From contig NZ_PIPJ01000002.1 in assembly GCF_003987135.1 (NCBI RefSeq), positions 496,001-560,000 on the forward strand: DNA of 64,000 nt. Direction: 5' to 3'. Origin of the DNA: Aliidiomarina iranensis. GTDB taxonomy: Bacteria; Pseudomonadota; Gammaproteobacteria; Enterobacterales; Alteromonadaceae. Of this stretch, positions 15,938 to 26,639 are shown piece by piece (within the stretch, counting starts at the first letter, position 1; every line of letters begins with the position of its first letter). Made by a program: the position numbers and the translations under genes. The notes beneath the pieces are model-generated. The model saw nothing but the letters and a program-made list of their open reading frames with translations, was not told the origin of the DNA and did no database searches.

Positions 15938-18373
15938 ATGAGTGTGGCTATTTGGTGTATTGCTACCTTAGTTATTTTAGGTGCCTTACTTTATCACCGC
16001 GCATCACTGCGCACATTTACGTTAGGTACAATCGCAATGCTCGCAATCGGTACATTTACCGGTTTATTCGCATTCGTGCCTTGGATAATTGCTGCGGTTA
16101 TTTTACTACCGCTGAATCTGCCGTTTATTCGCAAAAACATCTTAGCGAAACGCATTCTTGCCATTTACCGCAAAATCATGCCGGAAATGTCGCAAACCGA
16201 GCGCGATGCGCTTGAAGCCGGCACCGTATGGTGGGATGGCGAAGTTTTCCGTGGTACGCCGAACTGGAAAAAAATGCACAGCATTCCAGCGCCAAAGCTT
16301 ACTGCTGAAGAACAATCATTTTTAGACAACCAGTGCGATGAAGTTTGCGCTATGTTGGATGATTGGCAGGCAACCCATGAGCTTGCCGATATGCCAGAAA
16401 ATGTTTGGCAGTATTTAAAAGACGAAAAATTCTTCGCCATGATCATCAAAAAAGAATATGGCGGCTTAGAGTTCTCGGCTTACGCACAATCACGCATTCT
16501 GCAAAAGCTTGCCGGCCACTCTACTATTTTGGCCAGCACCGTGGGTGTTCCTAACTCGTTAGGCCCAGGTGAGCTGTTACAGCATTATGGTACTAAAGAG
16601 CAGCAAGATTATTATTTGCCGCGCTTGGCGAATGGCCAAGAAATCCCATGTTTTGCCTTAACTAGCCCAGAAGCAGGTTCTGATGCCGGTTCTATTCCAG
16701 ATACTGGCGTAGTGTGTAAAGGCGAATGGGAAGGTAAAGAAGTATTAGGTTTGCGCTTAAACTTTAACAAGCGCTACATTACCCTTGCGCCAGTAGCCAC
16801 GGTTGTTGGTTTAGCGTTTAAAATGCAAGATCCAGATGGCCTCCTTGGCGATACCAAAGATATTGGTATCACTTGTGCCCTGTTACCTCGCAACATCGAA
16901 GGCATGACAATCGGCCGCCGCCATTTACCATTGAACGTGCCATTCCATAACGGCCCAATTCAAGGTAAAGATGTATTTATTCCAATGGATTTCATCATTG
17001 GTGGCCAAGCTATGGCTGGTAAAGGCTGGCGCATGCTGATGGAATGTTTATCAGTGGGCCGGGTGATTACCCTTCCTTCAAACAGTGCCGGTGGTGCGAA
17101 ATCACTAGCATTAGTTACCGGTGCTTATTCGCGCATTCGCCGCCAGTTCAAATTACCGATTGGTAAAATGGAAGGCGTGGAAGAAGCCATGGCACGTATT
17201 GGTGGTAACGCCTACTTGATGGATGCGGTAACTAAATTCTCTACCACTGGTTTGGATCTCGGTGAGAAGCCTTCGGTTATCTCAGCGATTTCGAAGTACC
17301 ACATGACTGAGAAGCTACGCCAAGTAATGAACGATGCGATGGACGTGCACGGTGGTAAGGGCATTTGCTTGGGCCCGAACAACTACCTCGGCCGTGGTTA
17401 TCAAGGCACGCCGGTAGCGATTACCGTGGAAGGTGCCAACATTCTTACCCGTAGCTTAATGATTTACGGCCAAGGCGCGATTCGTTGTCATCCGTTTGTT
17501 TTAGAAGAAATGGAAGCGGCTGGAATTAAAGGCAAAGAAGGTTTAGATCGCTTTGATAAAGCCTTGTTTGGCCACATTGGCTTCGTATTTAGTAACTTTG
17601 TGCGTTCGTTGTGGTTTGGTTTTGGCGGTTCACGCTTTACTTCAGCGCCAGCAACAGATAGCACAGCAAAATACTATCGCTTAATGACACGATTCAGCTC
17701 TAACTTAGCGTTCATGTCGGATGTTGCCATGGGTGTGCTAGGTGGCGAATTGAAGCGCCGTGAGCGTATCTCAGCTCGTTTAGGTGATATGTTGAGCTAC
17801 CTCTTCATTGGCTCAGCTATTCTGAAGCGCTTTGAAGATGATGGCCGCCCTGCCGAAGATTTACCATTGGTACATTGGGCGATGCAAGATACCTTGCGCA
17901 AGCTACAAGAAAGCCAATTGGAAATGCTCGAGAACTTCGGCACCGTTGGTAGCATCTTGAAAGGCATGATGTATCCGTTTGGCCGTGTAGTAAAAGCGCC
18001 AAGTGATAAATTGGGCCACAAAATCTCGCGTATCCTTATGGAGCCAAACGCTGCACGTACGCGTTTAGGTGAAGGCCAGTTCCTTTCAGCAAAAGGCCCG
18101 TTTGGTTACGTAGAGCAGGTATTGTTGGATATCATTGCAGTTGAGCCATTGCACGCGAAAGTGGAAAAAGCTGCCGGCGAGCGCCTATCCTTCACCCGCT
18201 TACATGAAGTTGGGTTAAAAGGGAAAGAGCTTGGTGTGTTAACCGACGAAGAAGTAGAACTCTTCAAGCGCGCTGAAGAAGGCCGCTTACGCGTTATCAA
18301 TGTTGATGATTTCGCACCAGAAGATCTACTTGCTGGCCCTGCCGCTCATGAATGGGGCCGTAACAACGCCTAA
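15938..18373 (+). CDS. fadE: Long-form acyl-CoA dehydrogenase FadE
   Basis: This FAD enzyme performs the first step of beta-oxidation, acyl-CoA to trans-2-enoyl-CoA. Its 811 residues are the long gammaproteobacterial FadE type. Two or three N-terminal membrane helices occupy about 3-65. The dehydrogenase core follows (CFALTSPEAGSDAGSIPDTG flavin/substrate region; DVHGGKGICLGPNNYLGRGYQ). The C-terminal DUF1974-type extension is present. CAGGAG precedes ATG 15938. A FadR-like site suggests fatty-acid control. A terminator follows. Confidence 0.96.
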   Translation: MSVAIWCIATLVILGALLYHRASLRTFTLGTIAMLAIGTFTGLFAFVPWIIAAVILLPLNLPFIRKNILAKRILAIYRKIMPEMSQTERDALEAGTVWWDGEVFRGTPNWKKMHSIPAPKLTAEEQSFLDNQCDEVCAMLDDWQATHELADMPENVWQYLKDEKFFAMIIKKEYGGLEFSAYAQSRILQKLAGHSTILASTVGVPNSLGPGELLQHYGTKEQQDYYLPRLANGQEIPCFALTSPEAGSDAGSIPDTGVVCKGEWEGKEVLGLRLNFNKRYITLAPVATVVGLAFKMQDPDGLLGDTKDIGITCALLPRNIEGMTIGRRHLPLNVPFHNGPIQGKDVFIPMDFIIGGQAMAGKGWRMLMECLSVGRVITLPSNSAGGAKSLALVTGAYSRIRRQFKLPIGKMEGVEEAMARIGGNAYLMDAVTKFSTTGLDLGEKPSVISAISKYHMTEKLRQVMNDAMDVHGGKGICLGPNNYLGRGYQGTPVAITVEGANILTRSLMIYGQGAIRCHPFVLEEMEAAGIKGKEGLDRFDKALFGHIGFVFSNFVRSLWFGFGGSRFTSAPATDSTAKYYRLMTRFSSNLAFMSDVAMGVLGGELKRRERISARLGDMLSYLFIGSAILKRFEDDGRPAEDLPLVHWAMQDTLRKLQESQLEMLENFGTVGSILKGMMYPFGRVVKAPSDKLGHKISRILMEPNAARTRLGEGQFLSAKGPFGYVEQVLLDIIAVEPLHAKVEKAAGERLSFTRLHEVGLKGKELGVLTDEEVELFKRAEEGRLRVINVDDFAPEDLLAGPAAHEWGRNNA

Positions 18374-18400
18374 TTCTAGAGCGCTATAAGCAGGTTAAAC

Positions 18401-18437
18401 AAAAACACCGCAACCCATAAAAGGCTGCGGTGTTTTT
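18401..18437. terminator. Bidirectional terminator after fadE
   Basis: AAAAACACCGCA / TGCGGTGTTTTT stem with a 13-base loop, between fadE and the convergent thioesterase gene. Confidence 0.88.
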
Positions 18438-18462
18438 TTATATGCTAAACGCGATGCTTATA

Positions 18463-19035
18463 TTATCTATCTTCAAGCGAGCGTTGAATTTCTTTTTCTT
18501 TGCGCGCAGTAGCCGAAAGTGAATCCAGTGTTTCTCGCCACTTCTCAACCCATTCCGGTAAAGCTGGTGATTCCAGTTCACCTTGGCCTGTGGCTTCAAT
18601 GAGTTCAACCGGCTTCAAACCACCGTGCTTTTTGCTCCAGAACATCCCGCGCACGACAATCAAACCGGCCACACGATCGTTTTTATCTAATATCTTGTGC
18701 TCTAGAAATGCCCATTTATCATCCCAACCAAGCAACCGTGTTTCTACGTAAAACCTATCGAACGCTTTTAATTGGCGAATAAACCGTGCATTTACATCGC
18801 CAATTACCGGAATAAAACCTTTCTTACGGGCCGCATCCCAAGCGCCACTGCGAAAAAACCAATCTACTCGGCCTAAATCAGCGAAAGTAACGAACCGGCC
18901 GTTATTCACATGCATATTCAAATCGAGATCGTTCGGGTACACCCTTGAACGAACACGGAGCGTATCAAACGCTCCGCATTGAGGTTCTTTCCGCCGGCTC
19001 AGTAAAATCCAAAAAAGCCGAATAAGTAGATTCAC
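18463..19035 (-). CDS. Hotdog-fold acyl-CoA thioesterase (4HBT/THEM6-like)
   Basis: The protein has 190 residues. After a hydrophobic N-terminus (NLLIRLFWILL) comes a hotdog domain with YPNDLDLNMHVNNGRFVTFADLGRVDWF, where the Asp and the HVNNG turn correspond to the acyl-thioesterase active site. The tail is charged and helical. It starts with GTG 19035 overlapping the stop of the oxygenase gene (GTGA). It may hydrolyse acyl-CoAs near the membrane; the substrate is unknown. Confidence 0.8.
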   Translation of the reverse strand: MNLLIRLFWILLSRRKEPQCGAFDTLRVRSRVYPNDLDLNMHVNNGRFVTFADLGRVDWFFRSGAWDAARKKGFIPVIGDVNARFIRQLKAFDRFYVETRLLGWDDKWAFLEHKILDKNDRVAGLIVVRGMFWSKKHGGLKPVELIEATGQGELESPALPEWVEKWRETLDSLSATARKEKEIQRSLEDR

Positions 19036-19964
19036 TTCACCAACCCAATTTCACGTAACCGTTCCATCAGGTAATCATCAGCGGTGATCGGCGCTTCTTT
19101 CTTCGGGTTCTCTGCGGTTACACATTGCGGTAACGCATCAATCACTACATCAGGGTTAAAATGTAAGAAAAACGGAATCGAGTAGCGCGATTTCTGGTTG
19201 TGTGGTGCCGGTGGGTTTACCACTCGGTGCGTGGTTGACGGTAAAACACCATTGGTTAAACGCTGCAACATATCACCAACGTTACAAATGATCGCGCCTT
19301 CTAAAATGGTTACCGGAATCCAGTTTCCTGATTTTGATAACACTTCTAAGCCTGGCTCACGGGAACCGATTAATAGCGTGATTACGTTGATATCTTCGTG
19401 TGCCGCAGCGCGCACTGAAGGTGTGCCCTCTTCCACGATAGGTGGATAATGTAATGGCCGTAAAATCGAATTCCCTTCGTTCACTCGCGTGCGGAAGTAA
19501 TCACGTGGCTGCCCTAGGTATACGGCAATGCCCTCGAGCACTTGGTTACCGAGTTCATCTAAGGCATTAAACAATTCCGTGGTGGTTTCTTTAAATGATG
19601 GTAATTCTTTCGGCCACACGTTCGGAGTTAACTGCGGATATTTGCTGCTATCGGCTACTTCTCGGCCTACATGCCAAAACTCTTTCAAATCCACGTGCTT
19701 GGCGTTTTTGGCAATTTCGGTACCAAATGGCGTGTAGCCGCGCGCGCCGCCCAATCCTGGCTTATGATATTGCTTTTTCACATCTTCTGGCAAAGCAAAC
19801 AGATCGCGCGTGGCATCGAGCGCTGCATGAATTGTTTCATCGGGAATACCATGATTGGTAAGGGCCACAAAGCCATTTACTTCATAACCTTCACCGATGG
19901 CTGTTACGAAAGAATCAAAATCTTTCGTGTGCACCGACATATCAACATGAGGAATAGATTGCAT
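19032..19964 (-). CDS. Isopenicillin-N-synthase-like iron/2-oxoglutarate oxygenase
   Basis: The protein has about 310 residues. The N-terminal DIOX_N-type segment (GFVALTNHGIPDETI) is followed by the double-stranded beta-helix domain. Iron ligands are in AAHEDINVITLL (His and Asp) and STTHRVVN (His). RYSIPFFLHF supplies the Arg-x-Ser that usually holds 2-oxoglutarate. ATG 19964 (MQSIPHVD) is preferred over the in-frame TTG at 19985. Bacterial members have many substrates, so none is assigned. It is coupled to the thioesterase gene. Confidence 0.85.
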   Translation of the reverse strand: MQSIPHVDMSVHTKDFDSFVTAIGEGYEVNGFVALTNHGIPDETIHAALDATRDLFALPEDVKKQYHKPGLGGARGYTPFGTEIAKNAKHVDLKEFWHVGREVADSSKYPQLTPNVWPKELPSFKETTTELFNALDELGNQVLEGIAVYLGQPRDYFRTRVNEGNSILRPLHYPPIVEEGTPSVRAAAHEDINVITLLIGSREPGLEVLSKSGNWIPVTILEGAIICNVGDMLQRLTNGVLPSTTHRVVNPPAPHNQKSRYSIPFFLHFNPDVVIDALPQCVTAENPKKEAPITADDYLMERLREIGLVK

Positions 19965-20091
19965 TAAGTTTTCCACTTTTTTCAATTCACTAATTTCACT
20001 CGCATGCGCCTCTAGCAGGCCTTACGAGAACCTTGCCTAATTTTAAACCTAGGCTAGCTTGCATACAACCGTTACCTACCCCGTAAAAGAA

Positions 20092-20125
20092 AAAGGCACT
20101 GGCAGAATAAACTGACAGTGCCTTT
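20092..20125 (-). terminator. Terminator of the S9 peptidase gene
   Basis: AAAGGCACTG / CAGTGCCTTT stem. On the minus strand it is followed by CTTTTTCTTTT. Confidence 0.8.
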
Positions 20126-20217
20126 CATTTTCTAGTTATTGGCTTTTTCAGCGCTTATATTCTCAGCCTACGCGTTTAGCCGGAACTTCCAGCGCCGATT
20201 AAGCACCAAACATGCGC

Positions 20218-22695
20218 TTAATCAGCCGCTGGATACAAATGATCCCACCACTCCGGCTCATCTTTTAAATGCTTATCAAACCAAGCAATATAAGTAGCCC
20301 ACCAATTCAAGCGCGCTTCCCGGCCCATAATGTGATGATCTTGGCCTTTGTATTCCACCAGCTCCACTTCCTTATCCAGGAGTTTTAGCGCGGTATACAT
20401 ATTATGGCTTTCACCCGGCGGCACGTTGGTATCGGCATCACCATGAATCAACAACATTGGTGCCGTTACCTTATCTGCATGGAATACTGGGCTTTGCTCA
20501 GTGTATAGCTCAGCGTTGTTCCACGGGAAGCTGCCTTTGCTGGCTTCACCGGAATACAAGAAGCCCCACCAGCCTTGGCCCCAGTAAGATGTGATATTTG
20601 AGATACCCGCGTGAGACATCGAGGCGGCGTAGAGGTCGGTCATGGTGGCCAGTAGCATCGTCATAAAGCCACCATAAGAGGCGCCCATGTGGCCTACACG
20701 TTCAGCATCTACAAAGGGGTGCGCAGCCAAGAAGGCTTCGGTACCTTGAATAATATCTTCCGCGGTGTATTTACCCCAAGCGTTCACATGGCGAGCGGAA
20801 AACTCTTGGCCAAAGCCGGTTGCACCTGTGGGCTGCAATACATACACCACATAGCCCTGATTCGCCCACAAGTTAAACGGATAACGGCCGGTAAAACCAC
20901 GTTGCACCGGCGAAGTACCACCGTAGTAATACACGAGCGCCGGGTAGCTTTGGTTTTCATCAAAGTTATGGGGGTAATACACCCGCCCGGCAATCTCATC
21001 GCCGTTTTCATTGGTGAAGTTCCATTCCTCAACGGCGTTAATATCATTGTGCGTATAAGCTAAATCAGCGCTATCCCAAAGCTCGCGCAAACGCCCTTCC
21101 TGCAAATCTAAACTCACCAGCTTTTGCGGTTCAGTAGCGCTAGTGCCACCAATCACAATACGCGGGAACTGATTTTGGCTAGCCGCCACTTGGTCCACTA
21201 CTTCAATGCCCGCACTCACCTTAATGTAACGGTTATTGCGGGTATCGTAACGATACAGCTGAGTGGTATCCCGATCAGTAACCCGCAGCAATAAATCACC
21301 ATTACCAAGGGCCATTGCGCCGCCGATGGCAGGGTCAAATTCACGGCTGAGGGCATCTACTGAGTTATCACTGGTTAACCGGTAAAGCTGGCCATCATAA
21401 TTATTCGATAACATTTCATCGCTAAGGCTTGCTGCACGGCCAGCGCCTTCCATAAATTCAGGCCCAGCAGTGATGTAAATAGCATCGCCCTGATACAGCG
21501 CTTGATTAAAGGTGCGGTGTGTGCCCAAATCACGGCGTTCATTAGTGGCTAAATTCAATTCAAACGCTTCTACTGCAAAGTGCGGTGGCGCCGCATAATC
21601 AACTTTGCGCGTACTCACTAAAATACGCTCGCCACTGCTGTGCACATCTAACAGGCTGTGGCCACTGCCACCTTGGGTAATTTGTTGAATTGCGCCGGAA
21701 TCGAGATCGAGCGTATACAGCTGCGAAACATTCCGAAAATAGCTCCAGCGATCTTCTAGCGCACGATAACGTTTAGTTACCTCACTCTCACTTTCCGCTG
21801 TTTTGTTCCGACTAAAAATCAGAGAGTTATCGGTTAACCAACGTAAGCCACTGGCGCCGGTTAATGCGCTGGAAACTTCCGTAATCGATAAATCATTTAC
21901 ATCCAACACCTGCACTTTTTCATCACTGATATAGGCAAGCTTGTGATCTTGCGGGTGCCATGCAAAATTCCCTACGCTGGTATCATTCCAGCGAAACACC
22001 ACACGGTTTTCTTCCAAATCCCGTAACAACAATTCAGTTTGGCTTTCGCCTTGTTGTTGCCAGCTTTTGCGCATTACCAAGTAGCGGCCATCAACTGATA
22101 GCTCCACGCCATTTACGGTGGGCGCATCATAAAGCTGAGCCGCGCTTAAGCGCCAATCGCTTGGCCAATCACTTTCTACTTGATCATGTTCCGCGCTTCC
22201 TTCCCAAGCAAAGTTCACGGCCGACCAATCTTCGATACCCTCTGCCAACGCCACTAAATGATGATCGCCAGTTTCCAGATGAAGGGTAAACTCAGAACCC
22301 GAGCCAGAAACGCGTTCACCATTCAGATACAAGGTGATGTTTTCTACCCCTTCGATATTCATTTTGCCCTGGGTGAAGCGATCTACGCTCACCGGAACCC
22401 GCAATACGGTTTGGCTGCTCTCGGCTTGTAACGCCGAAAGTGGGCTGCCACTCTCGTTAAACTCATTCAGCCAAGGGCGCACTAAGCTATCGCGAATAGC
22501 ATCGGCTTGCGCGGTATCGGCTATTGCTATGTTCGCCTCGGGCAATACGTGGGCACGAATATCTTCCCGATCCACCGCCAGTGCGGCGCTGCTTGGTAAC
22601 GCTAAAATAGAGGCCATCACCAGCATTAGTTTCGAGTAATTATTTCTCGGCACCTGGTGAGCGCTTTTATCAAATGCAATATGGTTAACTGACAT
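20218..22695 (-). CDS. S9-family prolyl oligopeptidase-like peptidase (alpha/beta hydrolase)
   Basis: This 825-residue exported serine peptidase has a signal-type segment MLVMASILALPSSAALA (about 24-40). A beta-propeller region (about 160-530) contains WD-like lines such as LRDLEENRVVFRW and FAWHPQDHKLAYIS. The C-terminal catalytic domain has GASYGGF with nucleophile Ser673, LIHGDADTNVPP (Asp) and GQDHH (His 787/788). The order fits dipeptidyl-peptidase/acylaminoacyl-peptidase types releasing small peptides in the periplasm. A terminator follows. Confidence 0.9.
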   Translation of the reverse strand: MSVNHIAFDKSAHQVPRNNYSKLMLVMASILALPSSAALAVDREDIRAHVLPEANIAIADTAQADAIRDSLVRPWLNEFNESGSPLSALQAESSQTVLRVPVSVDRFTQGKMNIEGVENITLYLNGERVSGSGSEFTLHLETGDHHLVALAEGIEDWSAVNFAWEGSAEHDQVESDWPSDWRLSAAQLYDAPTVNGVELSVDGRYLVMRKSWQQQGESQTELLLRDLEENRVVFRWNDTSVGNFAWHPQDHKLAYISDEKVQVLDVNDLSITEVSSALTGASGLRWLTDNSLIFSRNKTAESESEVTKRYRALEDRWSYFRNVSQLYTLDLDSGAIQQITQGGSGHSLLDVHSSGERILVSTRKVDYAAPPHFAVEAFELNLATNERRDLGTHRTFNQALYQGDAIYITAGPEFMEGAGRAASLSDEMLSNNYDGQLYRLTSDNSVDALSREFDPAIGGAMALGNGDLLLRVTDRDTTQLYRYDTRNNRYIKVSAGIEVVDQVAASQNQFPRIVIGGTSATEPQKLVSLDLQEGRLRELWDSADLAYTHNDINAVEEWNFTNENGDEIAGRVYYPHNFDENQSYPALVYYYGGTSPVQRGFTGRYPFNLWANQGYVVYVLQPTGATGFGQEFSARHVNAWGKYTAEDIIQGTEAFLAAHPFVDAERVGHMGASYGGFMTMLLATMTDLYAASMSHAGISNITSYWGQGWWGFLYSGEASKGSFPWNNAELYTEQSPVFHADKVTAPMLLIHGDADTNVPPGESHNMYTALKLLDKEVELVEYKGQDHHIMGREARLNWWATYIAWFDKHLKDEPEWWDHLYPAAD

Positions 22696-23098
22696 CAGCT
22701 GTTCCCTTTGTTGTTTTTTCGTATGCGTTCATAGTACACAATTTCATGGGAAATCGTGAATACCTGCGACCGAACGAAGATATCCCACGACAATTCATCA
22801 TAACGCTTGCTAAATACTGCAATTATTGAAGCTTTCTGGTACTGAAATAACCGGGGTTGTGGCCTCACTCGCGCAACACAGACACAAATAGCCACAAGAA
22901 AGCAACACAACACTACCGAATTTGAATTGATCCATGTATGCTATTTTGGTTTTGTAAGTGCCTGCTTTAAATCTCGGTTTTAAAGCTGCCAACACGTGCT
23001 TGTTAGCTCGCACTCACACCATTTTCGGTTTTAGAACGAAGCTCTATACCGAAGCGATACAACAATGATAACAGTGGTTAACCACGGGGAATTTCATA
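22696..23098. other. Divergent intergenic region, S9 peptidase and AbgT transporter
   Basis: 403 bases without a supported gene. It should hold both promoters, but I see no clear -35/-10 pair, repeat or known operator. Confidence 0.5.
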
Positions 23099-24655
23099 AT
23101 GAGCGAAGATAATAAAGTTACGGATGCACAATCCGGCTTGCTCAACCGTTTATTAAATAAAGTTGAAGTAATAGGTAATAAACTTCCAGACCCAGCCGTA
23201 ATGTTTGCAGGTTTATTGGTTATTATTTGGTTTTTAAGCTTAATCTTTTCGCAATTCACCTATTCAGAAATCGACCCGCGCACCGGTGTTGAAATCACGG
23301 TGAATAACCTCCTAGCACCTACCGCAATGGCGAACTTTTTAGCCACCATGGTGAATACTTTTATGTACTTTGCGCCACTTGGGGTAGTGCTGGTGGCCAT
23401 GTTAGGTATCGGTGTTGCCGAGCGCAGTGGCTTTATTAACGTGGGCATCAAACTGCTATTGAATACCACACCAAAAGCCTTGCTAACGCCTATGCTGATT
23501 TTAGTGGCGATTGTGAGCCACACAGCGGTAGATGCCGGCTATGTGCTGGTTATCCCCTTGGGCGGTGTTATTTTCTATGCTGCTGGGCGCCATCCTTTAG
23601 CGGGTATTGCAGCCGCGTTTGCGGGTGTATCGGGCGGCTTTAGTGCCAACTTTGTGCCCAGTGCGATCGACCCCTTACTACAGGGCATTACCCAAACAGC
23701 TGCACAAATGCACAACCCGGAAGTGATGCTAAACCCGCTCAACAACTGGGGCTTCACTGCAGCTTCAACCTTGCTGGTGGTAGCTGTGGGTTGGTATTTA
23801 ACCGATAAGGTGATTGAGCCACGCTTAAAAGCAACTGAAATCGATGGTGATACCGATGCGATGCCACAAATCGAAGAAGTATCGCCAAAAGATCGCAAAG
23901 CATTTTACAGCGCATCGTTCACTATGCTGTTGGGTGTTATCATTCTAATCGCGGTAACTGTGCCTGAAGGTTCAGCCTTGCGGGATCCAGAAACAGCGGC
24001 AATTGCATCTTTCAACGCGCCATTGATGCAATCAATTGTACCGCTGATTTTCTTGCTGTTTTGGGTGCCTGGCATTGTGCACGGTTACGTAAGTGGTAAC
24101 TTTAAAGAATCGCGTGATGTGATCACTGCCATGACCAAATCCATGGAAGGCATGGCCTATTACATGGTAATGGCATTCTTCTGTGCGCTCTTTATCAAAG
24201 CGTTTGGCGATTCCAACTTAGGTATCCTGCTCTCGATTAAAGGCGCAAATATTTTACAAGCTCTAGCGTTGCCGGGTGGCGTTACCTTGGTGGGTATTAT
24301 TTTCTTGGTGGCCTTTATCAACCTTTTCGTTGGTTCAGCTTCAGCCAAGTGGATGCTTATCGCGCCGATTTTTGTACCTATGCTTATGCAGCTCGGTATC
24401 TCGCCTGATTTAACTCAGGCAGCATACCGTGTGGGGGATTCATCGAGTAACATTATCACGCCGTTGCTGCCGTACTTCCCGCTCGTTGTTGTTTATTGCC
24501 AACGTTACGTGAAAGGCACTGGTATTGGCACCTTGGTGTCGCTGATGTTGCCCTACTCTGTGGCGCTCTTGGTATTGTGGTCAGCGTTCTTATTAATTTA
24601 CTGGGGAATTGGTTTACCGCTGGGGTTACAATCTAGCTACACCTACCCTGCTTAA
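23099..24655 (+). CDS. AbgT-family transporter
   Basis: This 518-residue inner-membrane protein has about 11-13 hydrophobic helices. Family signatures include NKLPDPAVMFAGLLVIIWFLS at the start and SHTAVDAGYVLVIPLGGVIF. GVSGGFSANFVPSAIDPLLQG and YRVGDSSSNIITPLLPYFPLVV complete the pattern. The family takes up p-aminobenzoyl-glutamate (AbgT) or exports sulfonamides/p-aminobenzoate (MtrF, YdaH); sequence alone does not decide. A strong terminator follows, so it is monocistronic. Confidence 0.9.
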   Translation: MSEDNKVTDAQSGLLNRLLNKVEVIGNKLPDPAVMFAGLLVIIWFLSLIFSQFTYSEIDPRTGVEITVNNLLAPTAMANFLATMVNTFMYFAPLGVVLVAMLGIGVAERSGFINVGIKLLLNTTPKALLTPMLILVAIVSHTAVDAGYVLVIPLGGVIFYAAGRHPLAGIAAAFAGVSGGFSANFVPSAIDPLLQGITQTAAQMHNPEVMLNPLNNWGFTAASTLLVVAVGWYLTDKVIEPRLKATEIDGDTDAMPQIEEVSPKDRKAFYSASFTMLLGVIILIAVTVPEGSALRDPETAAIASFNAPLMQSIVPLIFLLFWVPGIVHGYVSGNFKESRDVITAMTKSMEGMAYYMVMAFFCALFIKAFGDSNLGILLSIKGANILQALALPGGVTLVGIIFLVAFINLFVGSASAKWMLIAPIFVPMLMQLGISPDLTQAAYRVGDSSSNIITPLLPYFPLVVVYCQRYVKGTGIGTLVSLMLPYSVALLVLWSAFLLIYWGIGLPLGLQSSYTYPA

Positions 24656-24683
24656 TATATAACCACAACGTTTAAGTTAGATA

Positions 24684-24725
24684 AAAAGGAGCTGAGCCCG
24701 GTATGGGTTTGGCTCCTTTCTTTTT
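24684..24725 (+). terminator. Terminator after the AbgT transporter gene
   Basis: AAAAGGAGC ... GGCTCCTTT with an inner GCCC/GGGT pair, then TCTTTTT. Confidence 0.85.
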
Positions 24726-24812
24726 AGTAAGCGTGCTAAGATAAATTCCATGATTGTTCATCGATGGTTGGTCATCGATGAGTTACTTGCTTTCCAAGTG
24801 AAAGGAGCCTAA

Positions 24813-25982
24813 ATGTCTGTTGCAACGCTACCCTCTTTTATTGAAATGTATCGCCAGCTTATTGCTGCGCCCTCGGTATCATGCCTAGAGCCCACTTGGG
24901 ATATTAGTAACCGCCAAGTTATTGATTTACTGGGTTTGTGGCTATCCAGCTTAGGCTTTACAGTAGAAATTCAGGAATTGGAAAAACAAGCGGGTAAATA
25001 TAATTTACTTGCCAGCATTGGCCCGGCCCCTACTAATGGTGAAGCCAGTGGCCTGCTTTTAGCCGGCCACACCGATACCGTGCCTTGGGATGAAGGCCGC
25101 TGGACGCGCGACCCATTTACTTTAACGGAAGCTGATAACCGCCTGTATGGCTTGGGCAGCGCCGATATGAAAGGCTTTTTCGCCTTTGTTATCGAAGCGA
25201 TTCGCGATCTCGATTTAAGCCAGCTGAAAAAGCCACTACGGATTTTAGCGACCGCTGATGAAGAAACTAGTATGGCCGGCGCCCGCGAGCTGCACCGTTT
25301 TGCCAACTTAAAGCCCGAATTTGCCGTTATCGGTGAACCAACCAATATGGTGCCTGTGCGCATGCACAAAGGCCACACTACCGATTGTGTGCGTATCACC
25401 GGCCGCTCAGGCCATAGTTCCAAGCCAGCAGCAGGCTTAAATGCCATAAGCATCATGCATGAGGCCCTTGGCGAACTGAAAAAGCTGGAGCAATCGTTTA
25501 AAGATAAGTTTCATCACGCCGCTTTCGAAGTACCGTATCCAACCTTAAACTTCGGCCACATTCATGGTGGCGATGCCGCTAACCGTATTTGCGCATGTTG
25601 TGAGCTGCACATGGATATGCGGCCATTACCCGGTATGCGCATTGATACCTTGAATGAGATGTTGAGCACCCAGCTAGCGCCGCTACAAGCATTGTACCCC
25701 GGTGCTTTAGAGATTATACCTATGCACGATCCCATTCCTGGCTATGAATGCCCTGCGGATTCTGCCTTGGTGAAAATGGCTGAAGCGATTAGTGGTAACC
25801 CTGCTGAACCGGCAAATTACTGCACTGAAGCACCTTTTGTTGATGCCTTAGGTTGTGAAACTATTGTAATGGGCCCAGGCTCAATTCAACAGGCGCACCA
25901 ACCGGATGAATTCATTACCTTGGCAGAAATCAGCCCAGCGCAAGCACAGATTCGCACGCTAGTTCATAAGGTGTGTTTTTAA
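24813..25982 (+). CDS. argE: Acetylornithine deacetylase
   Basis: It removes acetate from N-acetyl-L-ornithine in arginine synthesis. This M20-family two-zinc hydrolase has 389 residues. Metal and catalytic residues lie in [16 protein letters not shown] (His, Asp), GSADMKGF (Asp), [11 protein letters not shown] (Glu-Glu) and PTEAPF-like [12 protein letters not shown]. It matches E. coli ArgE in length. GAAAGGAG precedes ATG 24813. No ARG box was recognised in the leader. Its last base is the first base of the rnhB start. Confidence 0.93.
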   Translation: MSVATLPSFIEMYRQLIAAPSVSCLEPTWDISNRQVIDLLGLWLSSLGFTVEIQELEKQAGKYNLLASIGPAPTNGEASGLLLAGHTDTVPWDEGRWTRDPFTLTEADNRLYGLGSADMKGFFAFVIEAIRDLDLSQLKKPLRILATADEETSMAGARELHRFANLKPEFAVIGEPTNMVPVRMHKGHTTDCVRITGRSGHSSKPAAGLNAISIMHEALGELKKLEQSFKDKFHHAAFEVPYPTLNFGHIHGGDAANRICACCELHMDMRPLPGMRIDTLNEMLSTQLAPLQALYPGALEIIPMHDPIPGYECPADSALVKMAEAISGNPAEPANYCTEAPFVDALGCETIVMGPGSIQQAHQPDEFITLAEISPAQAQIRTLVHKVCF

Positions 25983-26602
25983 TGACCGCGAACACTACCG
26001 AGAGTGCGGGCTTAAATGCTGGGCCCTTTTACATTTGCGGAGCCGATGAGGCCGGCCGCGGGCCCATTGCTGGGCCGGTGGTTGCCGCGGCGGTAATTCT
26101 TGACCCGGAAAACCCGATCACCGGCATTACTGATTCGAAAAAGTTAAGTGAAAAAAAGCGGGCGGCGCTCAGCATTGAGATTAAAGAAAAAGCCTTAGCC
26201 TGGGCGATAGCGCAATGTGATGCCGATGAAATCGACGATATCAATATCTTGCAAGCCTCGATGTTAGCTATGAAGCGGGCGATTGAATCCTTGCCCATTG
26301 CGGCGCACAAAGCCTTAATTGATGGGAACCGTGTGCCCAAGTTGGCGATTCCAGCGGAAGCCATTATCAAAGGTGATTTAAAAGAGGCCTGCATTGGCGC
26401 CGCTTCCATATTGGCGAAGGTTGAGCGCGATCGGCAAATGCTCGAATGGCATGATCGCTACCCCGAGTATAATTTTGCTCAGCACAAAGCCTACGGCACC
26501 GCTGCCCACCTCGAAGCCTTACAAAAGCATGGCGCAAGCCCGATTCACCGTAAGAGCTTTAAACCTGTTCGCGATGTTATCGAAGCTGGCCAGCAGCGAT
26601 AA
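25982..26602 (+). CDS. rnhB: Ribonuclease HII
   Basis: It cleaves RNA in RNA-DNA hybrids and at single embedded ribonucleotides. The 206 residues from ATG 25982 contain [16 protein letters not shown] (catalytic Asp-Glu) and [12 protein letters not shown]. Further conserved residues lie in ALIDGN (Asp) and [12 protein letters not shown] (Asp). AAGGTG is 8 bases ahead of ATG 25982; a GTG at 25973 would add three residues. In E. coli rnhB precedes dnaE; here it has moved behind argE. Confidence 0.95.
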   Translation: MTANTTESAGLNAGPFYICGADEAGRGPIAGPVVAAAVILDPENPITGITDSKKLSEKKRAALSIEIKEKALAWAIAQCDADEIDDINILQASMLAMKRAIESLPIAAHKALIDGNRVPKLAIPAEAIIKGDLKEACIGAASILAKVERDRQMLEWHDRYPEYNFAQHKAYGTAAHLEALQKHGASPIHRKSFKPVRDVIEAGQQR

Positions 26603-26639
26603 GCGCGTTTGTACTCAAGGCAATGATGAGGAATAGCAC

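Noticed and set aside
24726-24812. ArgR box before argE
   Set aside because: No convincing pair of TGAAT-type half sites.
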